From Solwaraspora sp. WMMD791 (GTDB lineage Bacteria > Actinomycetota > Actinomycetes > Mycobacteriales > Micromonosporaceae): a stretch of 64,000 nt of DNA. The position numbers and the translations under genes were made by a program. This document shows positions 25,341-33,270 of the stretch, piece after piece. The notes below the pieces were generated by a model, which was not told the origin of the DNA, made no database searches, and saw nothing but the letters and a program-made list of their open reading frames with translations. The stretch is taken from positions 4,813,001 through 4,877,000 of the forward strand of contig NZ_CP120737.1 in assembly GCF_029581195.1 (NCBI RefSeq). The letters are read 5' to 3'. How positions within the stretch are numbered: position 1 is the first letter of the stretch; each line of letters opens with the position of its first letter.

Positions 25341-25363
25341 GGTGTATACACCGGGTGTATACG
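25341..25363 (-). promoter_or_regulatory. PadR operator candidate
   Basis: GTGTATACAC at 25342-25351 is a perfect palindrome, and GTGTATAC recurs at 25355-25362. The pair lies just upstream of the minus-strand PadR gene and overlaps its expected promoter. The close match of two half-sites to PadR-type ATAC symmetry suggests autoregulation. Confidence 0.55.
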
Positions 25364-25404
25364 GATTGCCGGGCCCGCTTGAGCAGTGAGTCGGTTGACA
25401 CCAG

Positions 25405-25423
25405 CTATTCGCTCAGTGAATAG
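25405..25423 (+). promoter_or_regulatory. Second PadR operator candidate
   Basis: CTATTC and GAATAG flank seven bases in an inverted repeat that ends eight bases before the plus-strand PadR start. It differs from the other operator, so the two PadR proteins probably recognise different sites. Confidence 0.45.
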
Positions 25424-25431
25424 TTACCCGG

Positions 25432-25968
25432 GTGTCCACCGTCCACGTTCTCCTCGGGCTGCTGTCCCGTGGCCCCCGGCACGGCTACGAGCTCAAACGC
25501 GACCACGACCAGCGGCTGCCCCGCGCCAAACCCATCGCGTTCGGCCAGGTCTACGCCACCCTCGGCCGGATGCAACGCGACGGACTCGTCGAGGAGGCGC
25601 AGCGCGACCGCGCCGCCGGACCCGACCGCACCTCGTACGCCCTCACCGACACCGGCCGGACCGCCCTCGACACCTGGCTCGACGCCATCGAGGCACCCGC
25701 CCCGTACGTCACCAGCGCCCTGCTGGCCAAGGTCGTCGTCGCCCTGCTGATCGACGACCCCGAACGGGCCCGGCGCTACCTGGCCGCCCAACGCGCCGCG
25801 CACGCCGCCCGGATCCGGGAACTCACCCGCACCAAGACCACCCCCGACGCCACCCTCGGCGAGATCGTCGCCGCCGACTACGCCATCAACCATCTCGACG
25901 CCGACCTGCGCTGGCTCGACGCCACCGTCGGACGCGTCGCCGACCTGCACCGGGAGGTGCACCAGTGA
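25432..25968 (+). CDS. PadR family transcriptional regulator (second module)
   Basis: The 178-residue product starts at GTG and has the same organisation as the PadR on the other strand: VLLGLLSRGPRHGYELKRDH, FGQVYATLGRMQRDGLVEEA, and RTSYALTDTGRTAL. It is the first gene of a plus-strand PadR-ATPase-permease operon. It is clearly related to, but not identical with, the divergent regulator. Confidence 0.9.
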   Translation: MSTVHVLLGLLSRGPRHGYELKRDHDQRLPRAKPIAFGQVYATLGRMQRDGLVEEAQRDRAAGPDRTSYALTDTGRTALDTWLDAIEAPAPYVTSALLAKVVVALLIDDPERARRYLAAQRAAHAARIRELTRTKTTPDATLGEIVAADYAINHLDADLRWLDATVGRVADLHREVHQ

Positions 25969-26675
25969 CAACCAGCGAAACGGTGCTCGCCGGCCGGGGA
26001 GTGGTCCGCTCGTACGGCGCCACCCCGGCGCTGCGCGGAGTCACCCTCGACGTCGCCGAAGGCGAGATCGTCGCCGTCACCGGACCGAGCGGCTGCGGCA
26101 AGTCCACCCTGCTGCACTGCCTCGCCGGCATCCTGCGCCCCGACGCCGGCGAGGTGCTCTACCGCGACCAGCGAATCGACCTGCTCTCCGAATCGGCCCG
26201 CGCCGTGCTGCGGCGTACCGAATTCGGGGTGCTGTTCCAGTTCGGCCAGCTCGTCCCGGAACTGACCGCCGCGGAGAACGTCGCCCTGCCCCTGCTACTC
26301 GCCGGCACGGGGCGGCGAGCAGCACGGACAGCGGCGCTCACCTGGCTGGACCGGCTCGGCGTCGCCGACCGGGCCGACACCGTACCCGGCGAGATGTCCG
26401 GCGGCGAGCAGCAACGCTGCGCCATGGCCCGCGCGATGATCAGCGAGCCACGGGTGCTCTTCGCCGACGAACCCACCGGGGCGCTGGACAGCCTCGCCGG
26501 TGAACAGGTCCTCGGCCAGCTGGTCCGGATCGCCCGCGATCAGCGGACCGCCGTCGTGCTGGTCACCCACTCTCCGCGCGTCGCCGGGTACGCCGACCGG
26601 GAGATCCTGCTGCGCGACGGCGAGGTGGACCCGGCCGGGCTCGGCCAGGTCGTCACCCAGGCGGCCGGGTCGTGA
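25965..26675 (+). CDS. ABC transporter ATP-binding protein (second module)
   Basis: The 236-residue ATPase starts at the GTG that overlaps the PadR stop by four bases. Walker A is GPSGCGKSTLLHCLAG, the signature is EMSGGEQQRCAMARAM, Walker B is VLFADEPTGALDS, and the H-loop is VLVTHSPRVA. It shares its layout and much sequence with the ATPase of the divergent module and drives the permease that follows, with which it also overlaps by four bases. Confidence 0.93.
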   Translation: MTTSETVLAGRGVVRSYGATPALRGVTLDVAEGEIVAVTGPSGCGKSTLLHCLAGILRPDAGEVLYRDQRIDLLSESARAVLRRTEFGVLFQFGQLVPELTAAENVALPLLLAGTGRRAARTAALTWLDRLGVADRADTVPGEMSGGEQQRCAMARAMISEPRVLFADEPTGALDSLAGEQVLGQLVRIARDQRTAVVLVTHSPRVAGYADREILLRDGEVDPAGLGQVVTQAAGS

Positions 26676-28207
26676 TCCGCCCGACCACCCTGCTGCGGCT
26701 CGGCCTCGCCGGCACCCGCACCGACACCGTACGGATCGTCCTCACCGCCGCCGCGTCGTCCCTGGCCACCCTCACCTTCCTGGCCGCGGCGACGGTCATC
26801 GCCGTACCCACGGTCTCCGACGACCGCTCGAACCGGTCCCCGCAGTACGGCCCGGCGCTGCTCGCCGAAGCCGGCCTGCGGCCCGGCGTCGCCATCACCC
26901 TGTTCCTGTTGGCGATCCCGGTGCTCGCCCTCGCCGGACAGTGCGCCCGACTCGGCGCCCCGGCCCGCAACCGCCGGCTCGCCGCGATCCGGCTGGCCGG
27001 CGGCACCCCCGGCCAGGTCCGGGCGCTGGCCGCCACCGAAACCGGACTGGCCAGTACGCTCGGCGCCGGTGTCGGACTGGCCGGCTACCTGGTCGGCCGG
27101 TGGCTGCTGCACCGCCCCGACGCCAACGGTCTGCTGCCGCTGCCCACCGACGTCCTGCCCCCGGCCTGGGCCCTGCTGCTCATCGTTGCCGGCATCCCGC
27201 TGCTGGCCACCGGTGTCGCCGCCGTGCTGCTGCGCGGCGTCGTCGTCTCGCCGTTCGGCGTCCGCCGCAGCGGCCGGGTCGGCCGCCCCGGCTGGTGGCC
27301 CGGCATCCTGATCCTCGGCGGGTTGGCCATCGCCTTCGTGTTCCGGCCGCTGCTCGACTGGACCGTCGGCCAGGGAATGCCGTTGTGGACGGTGGCGCTG
27401 CTCGGCTTCGTCGGCGCGCTCGCCGTCGCGATCGGCGTCGCCACCGGCACCGGCTGGATCTCCCACGTCAGCGGGCAACTGCTGCACCGGGTGGCCCGCC
27501 GCCCCGCGACCCTGCTCGCCGCCCGACGGCTGACCGCCGACCCGTGGCACGGTGCCCGGACCTTCGCCGCGTTGCTGGTCTGCGTGCTGTTCGGGGCCGG
27601 CACCGCCGGCTACCGCGCCTACATGGCGACCGAGTTCAGCAGCTGGGAAGGGGTCGAGCGGCTGCTCGCCGAGCAGAGCGGGCAGCCCTACCACCCGAGC
27701 GACAACAGCTTCTACTTCAACGCGGTCACCCTGGTGAACATCGCGGTCCTCGTCGGCCTGACGATCGCCGCCGCCGGTCTGGCGGTCGCGGTCGCCGAGA
27801 GCGTCGTCGAACGCCGCCGCGCCAACGCCGCACTCGTCGCCACCGGCGTGCCGCGAGGCGTCCTCGCCCGCTCCGTCCTGGTGCAGACCCTCACGCCGCT
27901 GCTGCCCGCGACCCTGGTGGCGCTGGCCGCCGGGACCATGCTGGTCCGGGCGCTCGGCACCGAGGTCTCCTCCGGCTCCCGGACGACCGGCTACTGCGAA
28001 CCAGCCGACGCCTGCCGAACCCCTGAGGACTGGGAGCGGTACGCCCGCTTCATCGAACACCCCGGGGTCACCCTCGCGGTGCCGGTGCCCCTGGACGACC
28101 TGGCCCTGCTCGGGGCCGGGGCGGTGCTGGCCGCCCTGGCCACGGTCGGCATCGGTCTGCTGTTCCTGCGCGGCGCCACCGACGTGACGGAACTACGCGC
28201 CAGCTGA
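26672..28207 (+). CDS. FtsX-like ABC transporter permease (second module)
   Basis: The 511-residue protein starts at GTG and has the two-block FtsX layout with about eight to ten membrane segments. One block is near residues 20-200 (RNRRLAAIRLAGGTPGQVRA loop) and the second lies in the last third (SVVERRRANAALVATGVPRG loop). It is shorter than the permease of the divergent module because it lacks most of the large extracytoplasmic domain, so the substrates may differ. Confidence 0.85.
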   Translation: MIRPTTLLRLGLAGTRTDTVRIVLTAAASSLATLTFLAAATVIAVPTVSDDRSNRSPQYGPALLAEAGLRPGVAITLFLLAIPVLALAGQCARLGAPARNRRLAAIRLAGGTPGQVRALAATETGLASTLGAGVGLAGYLVGRWLLHRPDANGLLPLPTDVLPPAWALLLIVAGIPLLATGVAAVLLRGVVVSPFGVRRSGRVGRPGWWPGILILGGLAIAFVFRPLLDWTVGQGMPLWTVALLGFVGALAVAIGVATGTGWISHVSGQLLHRVARRPATLLAARRLTADPWHGARTFAALLVCVLFGAGTAGYRAYMATEFSSWEGVERLLAEQSGQPYHPSDNSFYFNAVTLVNIAVLVGLTIAAAGLAVAVAESVVERRRANAALVATGVPRGVLARSVLVQTLTPLLPATLVALAAGTMLVRALGTEVSSGSRTTGYCEPADACRTPEDWERYARFIEHPGVTLAVPVPLDDLALLGAGAVLAALATVGIGLLFLRGATDVTELRAS

Positions 28208-28223
28208 CCGGCGGTCACACCGT

Positions 28224-28273
28224 GGCCCGGCCCGGGGCCGGCGCGTCAGGCCCGGCCCGGGGCCGGCGCGTCA
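28224..28273. repeat. Perfect 25-base tandem duplication between convergent genes
   Basis: A 25-base GC-only-like unit (GGCCCGGCCCGGGGCC and nine more bases) occurs twice without change, followed by a partial third copy to about 28290. Each unit can fold into a CCCGGCC hairpin, so the stretch may end transcription from both sides. Confidence 0.7.
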
Positions 28274-28302
28274 GGCCCGGCGCGTCCGGGCCGTGTCCGC
28301 TG

Positions 28303-28992
28303 TCAGGGCCGGCCGACAGGGCCGAGCAGCGCCGACTCCATCGACGTCGGATGCAGCATCACCCACTGCAGCCGGCCCTGGCCGACCAGCCCGACCATCT
28401 CCGGGTGGATTCGCGACAGCCAGCTCTGCGCCCCGGTGAACCCCAACGTCGACGCGGCGAGCCCCGCCTCGGCCTCGGTCAACCGCTGGAACACCACCAG
28501 GTCGCTGCGGACCAACGGATCCAGATCCCAACTGCCCAGATCGCTGCGGACCACCAGCGTCGCCCGCCAGGGGGCACCGACGTCCGGCAGCGCGCCCACC
28601 GACGGACCGACGTCGACCACCAGCAACTGCGGATGCGCCGGCGACGGCGGATCCGGCGGCCGGGTGCCCGGCGGCAGGAACGACACCGACTCCCGTCCCA
28701 GCCCGCACTGGTGCGCGAACCCGTGCCAGTCCGGCTCCCGGGCCGACGCCACGAACAGGTGCGCGCCGAGTGCCAACGCCCGCAACGCCAGCAACTGCGC
28801 GCACCGCAGCCCGCCGACCAGCAGCAGCCGGGTCGGTTCGGGACGGAACAGCCGTACCGACACCGGCTCACCCTGCCGGTTGCGCCCGACGACCAGGCCG
28901 TCCCCGCCGGCCCGGAGCCGTACGTCACCCAGCGCCTCCGGCCCGGCGATGTGCAGCCCGGCCGGCGGATCCATCGACAAGGGACCGGTCAC
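28303..28992 (-). CDS. Type VII secretion-associated protein of unknown function
   Basis: The 229-residue product starts at the GTG that overlaps the EccE stop by four bases, so it belongs to the eccA-eccE operon. It contains a Rossmann- or P-loop-like beginning (TRLLLVGGLRCAQLLALRAL) but no functional Walker A, then HPQLLVVDVGPSV and LVVRSDLG. This resembles a degenerate ATPase-type domain. I recognise no named family. Its coupling to EccE suggests a role in assembly of the secretion machine. Confidence 0.6.
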   Translation of the reverse strand: MTGPLSMDPPAGLHIAGPEALGDVRLRAGGDGLVVGRNRQGEPVSVRLFRPEPTRLLLVGGLRCAQLLALRALALGAHLFVASAREPDWHGFAHQCGLGRESVSFLPPGTRPPDPPSPAHPQLLVVDVGPSVGALPDVGAPWRATLVVRSDLGSWDLDPLVRSDLVVFQRLTEAEAGLAASTLGFTGAQSWLSRIHPEMVGLVGQGRLQWVMLHPTSMESALLGPVGRP

Positions 28993-30563
28993 GGCAGGAA
29001 ACCCCCGAGTGGCAACGTGGCGGCCAGACCCTGGGCGTGCTCGCCGTCGATCCGTTCGGTGAGCCCACCACGTTCGCGTACCGCCTCGGTCAGCGCCTGG
29101 TCGCCGGCGGCCAGCGTCGCGGTGTCGGTGGCGGTCAACCGGACCGCCGCCGACACGATCACCTCCTGACCGCCGACCTGCGTCGGATGCGGTGGCTCGC
29201 GGGTCACCGCCACCGACACCACCGTGTCGACCATCGGCAACTGCCGCAGTACGTCGTCGAGCTGCCACGGCAGCTCCGGCCAGCGCAGCAGCCGGCGGCA
29301 GACCTGCGGCACCTGGCCGCTCCACCAGGCGTGCCAGGTCTCCTGTGCGGTCACCCGGTCACTGGCGGTGCCGTACACGTTGCCGGCGTCCAACCGACCC
29401 GGCAGCGCGGCAAGGTAGCCGATCGCGGTCAGCAGGTCGTCGCGGCCCAACAGCCGGGCCGGCATCCGCTCCTGCTTCAACTGGCGCTGCACCCGACGCA
29501 GTGCCGACACCAGCACCGGCGTCAGCACCGTGTCGGTGTAGCTGTCCGGGGTCCGCATCGCCTGGATCACCAGCCAGGCCCGGCGGTGCGCCGGCACGTC
29601 GCCGCCGGTCAACTCCCGGTACGAACGTTCCACCAGACCCCGGCCGGCGCGCGGCGCGGCCGCCACCTGGACCAGCAGCTGCACCGCCACCGGCGGAGCC
29701 GCCGGATCGGCCGCCGGCAGCAGCGCCGCCGGCGACGGCAGGCTCAGCGCCGACCCGACGAAGAGCGAACCGTCGGCCGGGTCCAGCTCCAGCACGCCGC
29801 ACAACCCACCACTGTGGCTGATCGTCGCGGCCGTCCGCCCGGCCACCTCGACGGCGCCGACCGTGGCCGGGTCGGCCACGAAGCGCAGCAGGTCCAGTGC
29901 CCGATTGCCGCCCCCGGCGGGCAGCCGCCGGGACCGCAACCGGAACCTCAGCCACACCACCAGCCACTGGTACAGCCAGCGGCCCCGGACCCGGACGACG
30001 GTCGGCGCCACCAGCGGCACCAGGATCGCCGCGGCCAGCAGCGCCGTCATCGGCCCCCGCTGGTACGCGGCGAGCAGCGCGGTCAGCGCCAACTGCCAGT
30101 AGACGAGCTGCCCCAACGCGAACGGCCCCGTACCGGGCCGGATCCGACGTGGCCGGATGCGGCCGACCGGCGCGGCGGCAGCCGAGGACCCGGCGGCGGC
30201 CTCGCCGAGCACCGGCACCCGCGCCGCGCCGGCGGCCCGGGTCCGGCCCACGGCCGCCGCCTGCGGTGCCGGTGGGGTGACACCGGCCCGCGCGGCGACG
30301 GCCGCCGCACCCTGGCCGGCGACGGCCGCCGCACCCTGGCCGGCTGCGGCCGCGACCTGGCCAGCGGCGGTGCCGACCTGGCTGGCAGCGGCGTTGCGCT
30401 GACCGGCCCCGCCGAGCCGTGGCGGCGGCACCGACGACGGTGCCGCCGCCGACTCCGCATCGGCGGGCGTGGGAGCCGGGCGCTGCTGCGGTGCCCACTG
30501 CTGCCCGGGTACGGCGGTGGCACCCCGGTACGGGTCCGGCGATGCCGGCGGCTCAGCGGTCAT
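28989..30563 (-). CDS. eccE: Type VII secretion protein EccE
   Basis: The 524-residue protein begins with about 140 residues rich in Pro, Ala and Gln. Two closely spaced membrane helices follow (about 152-195, FALGQLVYWQLALTALLAAY and MTALLAAAILVPLVAPTVV), and then a basic stretch and a long C-terminal domain. This is the EccE architecture: two helices and a periplasm-side domain at the edge of the ESX membrane complex. It lies three bases after the EccA-like gene and overlaps the next gene. The call rests on topology and locus position. Confidence 0.75.
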   Translation of the reverse strand: MTAEPPASPDPYRGATAVPGQQWAPQQRPAPTPADAESAAAPSSVPPPRLGGAGQRNAAASQVGTAAGQVAAAAGQGAAAVAGQGAAAVAARAGVTPPAPQAAAVGRTRAAGAARVPVLGEAAAGSSAAAAPVGRIRPRRIRPGTGPFALGQLVYWQLALTALLAAYQRGPMTALLAAAILVPLVAPTVVRVRGRWLYQWLVVWLRFRLRSRRLPAGGGNRALDLLRFVADPATVGAVEVAGRTAATISHSGGLCGVLELDPADGSLFVGSALSLPSPAALLPAADPAAPPVAVQLLVQVAAAPRAGRGLVERSYRELTGGDVPAHRRAWLVIQAMRTPDSYTDTVLTPVLVSALRRVQRQLKQERMPARLLGRDDLLTAIGYLAALPGRLDAGNVYGTASDRVTAQETWHAWWSGQVPQVCRRLLRWPELPWQLDDVLRQLPMVDTVVSVAVTREPPHPTQVGGQEVIVSAAVRLTATDTATLAAGDQALTEAVRERGGLTERIDGEHAQGLAATLPLGGFLP

Positions 30564-30566
30564 CGC

Positions 30567-32261
30567 TCATCGGCCGGTCGCCGCCCGTACGTCGGCCTCG
30601 GTCACCGTACGCAGATCGTCCAGGCTCGGCCGCTGACCGGACTGCCGCAACCGTTGCGCCTGCGCCTTGCGTACCCCCTCGAAAAGCTTGCGGGCCTCGC
30701 GGGCGTTGCCGAAGTTCTCGTCCCGGCGCACCGCCGAGAAGTGCGCCAGCAGCACCTGCGGGACCGTGTCGGCCAGCAGGTACTCGTCGGCGGCCGCCAT
30801 CCGTTCGACGATCACCACCAGCTGCTGCGGCGAATAGTTGCCGAACTCGATGGTCTTGGCGAACCGGGACGCCAGACCGGGGTTGGCGTCGAGGAACTGG
30901 ACCATCTCGACGGTGTAGCCGGCCGCGATCACCGCGATCTCGTCCCGATGGTCCTCCATCAGCTTCACCAGGGTGTCGATCGCCTCCTGGCCGAAATCGC
31001 CGCCGCTGCCGAACGACCGGGACAGCGTGTACGCCTCGTCGATGAACAGCACCCCGCCCCGGGCCTGCTCGAAGACGGCGGCGGTCTTCTCGGCGGTGTG
31101 CCCGAGGTACTGCCCGACCAGGTCCCGCCGGGACACCTCCTTGAACGGGCCACCCGGCAGCACCGCCAACGCGGCCAGCAACTCGCCGTAGATCCGGGCG
31201 ACCGTCGTCTTACCGGTGCCCGGCGCACCGGCGAAGATCAGGTGGTGGCTGACCGCGCTGACCGGCAGCCCGGCCCCGCGCCGCCACTCGTTGACCTGGA
31301 TTTCGTCGATCAGGGACCGGACCTCGTCCTTGACCGACTCCAACCCGACCATCGCGTCCAACTCGGCCAGCAACTCATCGGCGCGGGCAGTGTCCTGCCC
31401 ACCGCTGTGCTGCGCGGCGGCCGCCCCGAACACGGCCCGGCGGCTCGCCGTACCGGTGACGATCGTCGGATCCGCGCCGTCGGCCACCTCGAACGCCGGC
31501 GTCGCGGTGTTCTCGGTGCTGCACTCCTCGACGCTTCCGCCGCAGCCCCGGCCGAACGACACCGCCGGCCCACCGGTGTCCCGGATCCGGCAGCGGCGCA
31601 ACGTCGGCGCGCTCTGGTGGGCGACCGCCACCCCGGCCCCGCCGGTACCGGAGATCTCGCAGGTCTCCAACGTGGGCCGGCCGTGCTGGTAGACGTACAC
31701 GCCACGGTTGCCGCAGCCGCTGATGGTGGACGCCCGGATCGTCGGGGCCGCACCGATGCGCACGATCACCCCGTCCTCGGCGAGATCGGTGAACTCGCAA
31801 CCGTCCACGGTGCCGTCGGCGTCCTCGACGACCAGGCCGTACCGGGCACCGGAGACCGTGCACCGGGTGAGGGCGAAACGGGAGCGGCCACCGATCGTCA
31901 CACCCGCGCCGAACCCGGCGTGCAGCCGACACCCCGACATCGTCAACTCGGCCCGGTCCACCGCGACCGCCGGCGCGTCACCGGCCCGCAGCACCAGGTC
32001 ACGCAACTCCACCGCACCGCCGTTCGCGGACACCGTCGGGTACGTACCGCTGGACGCGTCGACCGTGACCGATCCCGGGCCCTGCGCGGCGACCACGGCG
32101 ATCCGGCGGTCGTTGACGAACAGCGCTTCGTAGTAGGTGCCCGGGGCCACCGACACCACTGTGTCGTCGGTCGCCGCCGCGAGAGCGTCGCCGATCGACG
32201 GATATGCGCCGGGCCGGTCCGGACAGACAGTCAGGGTGCGGGTCATCGCTCCGGGCTTCAT
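30567..32261 (-). CDS. eccA: EccA-like AAA+ ATPase with N-terminal right-handed beta-helix domain
   Basis: The product has 564 residues (an ATG at 32246 is an alternative start). Residues about 10-230 form repeated parallel beta-helix turns of about 23 residues, with phrases such as VELRDLVLRAGDAPAVAVD, VDGCEFTDLAEDGVIVRI and LETCEISGTGGAGVAVA. The C-terminal 300 residues are a CbxX/EccA-type AAA+ ATPase with Walker A AGAPGTGKTTVARIYG, Walker B GGVLFIDEAYTLSR and arginine-finger region NPGLASRFAKTIEF. EccA ATPases act in the cytoplasm on secretion substrates. Mycobacterial EccA has TPR repeats at the N-terminus, whereas here a beta-helix takes that place. Confidence 0.85.
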   Translation of the reverse strand: MKPGAMTRTLTVCPDRPGAYPSIGDALAAATDDTVVSVAPGTYYEALFVNDRRIAVVAAQGPGSVTVDASSGTYPTVSANGGAVELRDLVLRAGDAPAVAVDRAELTMSGCRLHAGFGAGVTIGGRSRFALTRCTVSGARYGLVVEDADGTVDGCEFTDLAEDGVIVRIGAAPTIRASTISGCGNRGVYVYQHGRPTLETCEISGTGGAGVAVAHQSAPTLRRCRIRDTGGPAVSFGRGCGGSVEECSTENTATPAFEVADGADPTIVTGTASRRAVFGAAAAQHSGGQDTARADELLAELDAMVGLESVKDEVRSLIDEIQVNEWRRGAGLPVSAVSHHLIFAGAPGTGKTTVARIYGELLAALAVLPGGPFKEVSRRDLVGQYLGHTAEKTAAVFEQARGGVLFIDEAYTLSRSFGSGGDFGQEAIDTLVKLMEDHRDEIAVIAAGYTVEMVQFLDANPGLASRFAKTIEFGNYSPQQLVVIVERMAAADEYLLADTVPQVLLAHFSAVRRDENFGNAREARKLFEGVRKAQAQRLRQSGQRPSLDDLRTVTEADVRAATGR

Positions 32262-32380
32262 ACATGGCGGGACAGGGGATCCCGACGATATCTCAGCCGT
32301 CCCACCCCAGGCGTCCGGTGCACACGGCGGCGGTTGTCTACCCTCAACCGTGACGCCGTTCCGCTCCGGGAAGGAGAGCC

Positions 32381-32770
32381 GTGGCGCAGGTCCGCATGCT
32401 GCCGCTGGCCGCGGCCGCCCTGCTGGTCGACGGTCAGGTCCACACCCACACGTCGGTACGGGGCGACGTCGCCCCGCAGCTGCATCCGCTGATCCGGCGG
32501 CTGCTGCAGGAGGTGCCGGTGGCGCAGCGGGAACGCTTCGCCGGCTGGTGCGCCGAACCGGTCCTGCTCTCCGACCGACTCCACGCCGTCGCGCAGCGTA
32601 CCGGCCAGGCCGAGCTGTCGCCGGCCGCCGCCCGGGCCGCCCTGTGGGGGGCCCGGCTGCGGCTCACCCTGGTCCGGGAGCCCGACGACCCGGCCCACGG
32701 CACCGCCGTCGCCCCCTGCCGCACCTGCCAGTATCTGCTCGACTGGGGCGGCGTGGAGGTGCTGCGGTGA
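32381..32770 (+). CDS. Stand-alone YwqJ-like deaminase
   Basis: The 129-residue product starts at GTG after GGGAAGGAGAGCC. It shows the zinc-deaminase signature: CAE in GWCAEPVLLSDRL (catalytic Glu and first Cys) and PCRTC near the C-terminus (two more Cys). It also has the YwqJ-type THTS near residue 23 and a middle helix ending ALWGARLRLTL. It matches, feature by feature, the deaminase module in the giant toxin frame (THTS, HPL, CAE, AGARI, PCRSC). It has no export domain. Its stop overlaps a SUKH-3 immunity gene by four bases, so it looks like a compact toxin-immunity pair. Confidence 0.75.
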   Translation: MAQVRMLPLAAAALLVDGQVHTHTSVRGDVAPQLHPLIRRLLQEVPVAQRERFAGWCAEPVLLSDRLHAVAQRTGQAELSPAAARAALWGARLRLTLVREPDDPAHGTAVAPCRTCQYLLDWGGVEVLR

Positions 32771-33270
32771 GGACCGCCGACGAGTTCCCGCCCGATTTTC
32801 CGCCGGAGGTGCTGGCCGTCCTGACCCGGGCCGGCTGGCAGCCGGGCCACCGGGACACCGGGCGCGGCCGGGACTGGGCACTGCGGGTCGCCGGCCACGT
32901 CGGCCGCGACGGCCGGCAACACGCCGTCGTCGGTCCGGCGATCGAGGCGTACGCCGACTTCGGCGGCCTGCACGTGGTGCCGGACGGCCCCGGCACGGCC
33001 GTAGCCCCCAGCACCCTGCACCTGGACCCGATGCGGGCCGTGCACACCGTGGCGACCCTCGCCACCTTCGGCGACGTACTCGGGGTGCCGGTCAGCCCGC
33101 TCGGGGTGGAAGGCGACGGCCGGGGGATCCTCGCCGTCGACGCCCGGCGGCGGGTGTTCGTGCTCGACCACGGCGGCGACTGGTACCTGGGCGCGTCCGT
33201 GCCGCAGGCGATCACCGCCCTCGTCCTCGGGCTGGCACCGCAGCGGGTCGCCGAGGACGGTACCTGGTGA
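32767..33270 (+). CDS. SUKH-3 family immunity protein
   Basis: The 167-residue product starts at the GTG overlapping the deaminase stop. It has the SUKH-3 pattern: FPPDFPPEVLAVLTRAGWQP at the start, a central YADFGGLHV, and the end DARRRVFVLDHGGDWYLG followed by the helix QAITALVLG. SUKH proteins neutralise toxins of contact-dependent and type VII systems, often nucleases and deaminases. Direct coupling to a deaminase supports that role here. Confidence 0.8.
   Translation: MRTADEFPPDFPPEVLAVLTRAGWQPGHRDTGRGRDWALRVAGHVGRDGRQHAVVGPAIEAYADFGGLHVVPDGPGTAVAPSTLHLDPMRAVHTVATLATFGDVLGVPVSPLGVEGDGRGILAVDARRRVFVLDHGGDWYLGASVPQAITALVLGLAPQRVAEDGTW

Noticed and set aside
28303..29325. An N-terminal extension of the gene at 28303 to 29325
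   Set aside because: The extension lies over the EccE reading frame and reads as noise. The GTG at 28992 overlaps the EccE stop by four bases like other junctions in the locus.
28770..32492. A plus-strand open frame of over 1,200 codons
   Set aside because: It runs antisense to EccE and the EccA-like ATPase, whose motifs are unmistakable. Its translation is Arg/His/Gln-rich noise produced by GC-rich codon use.
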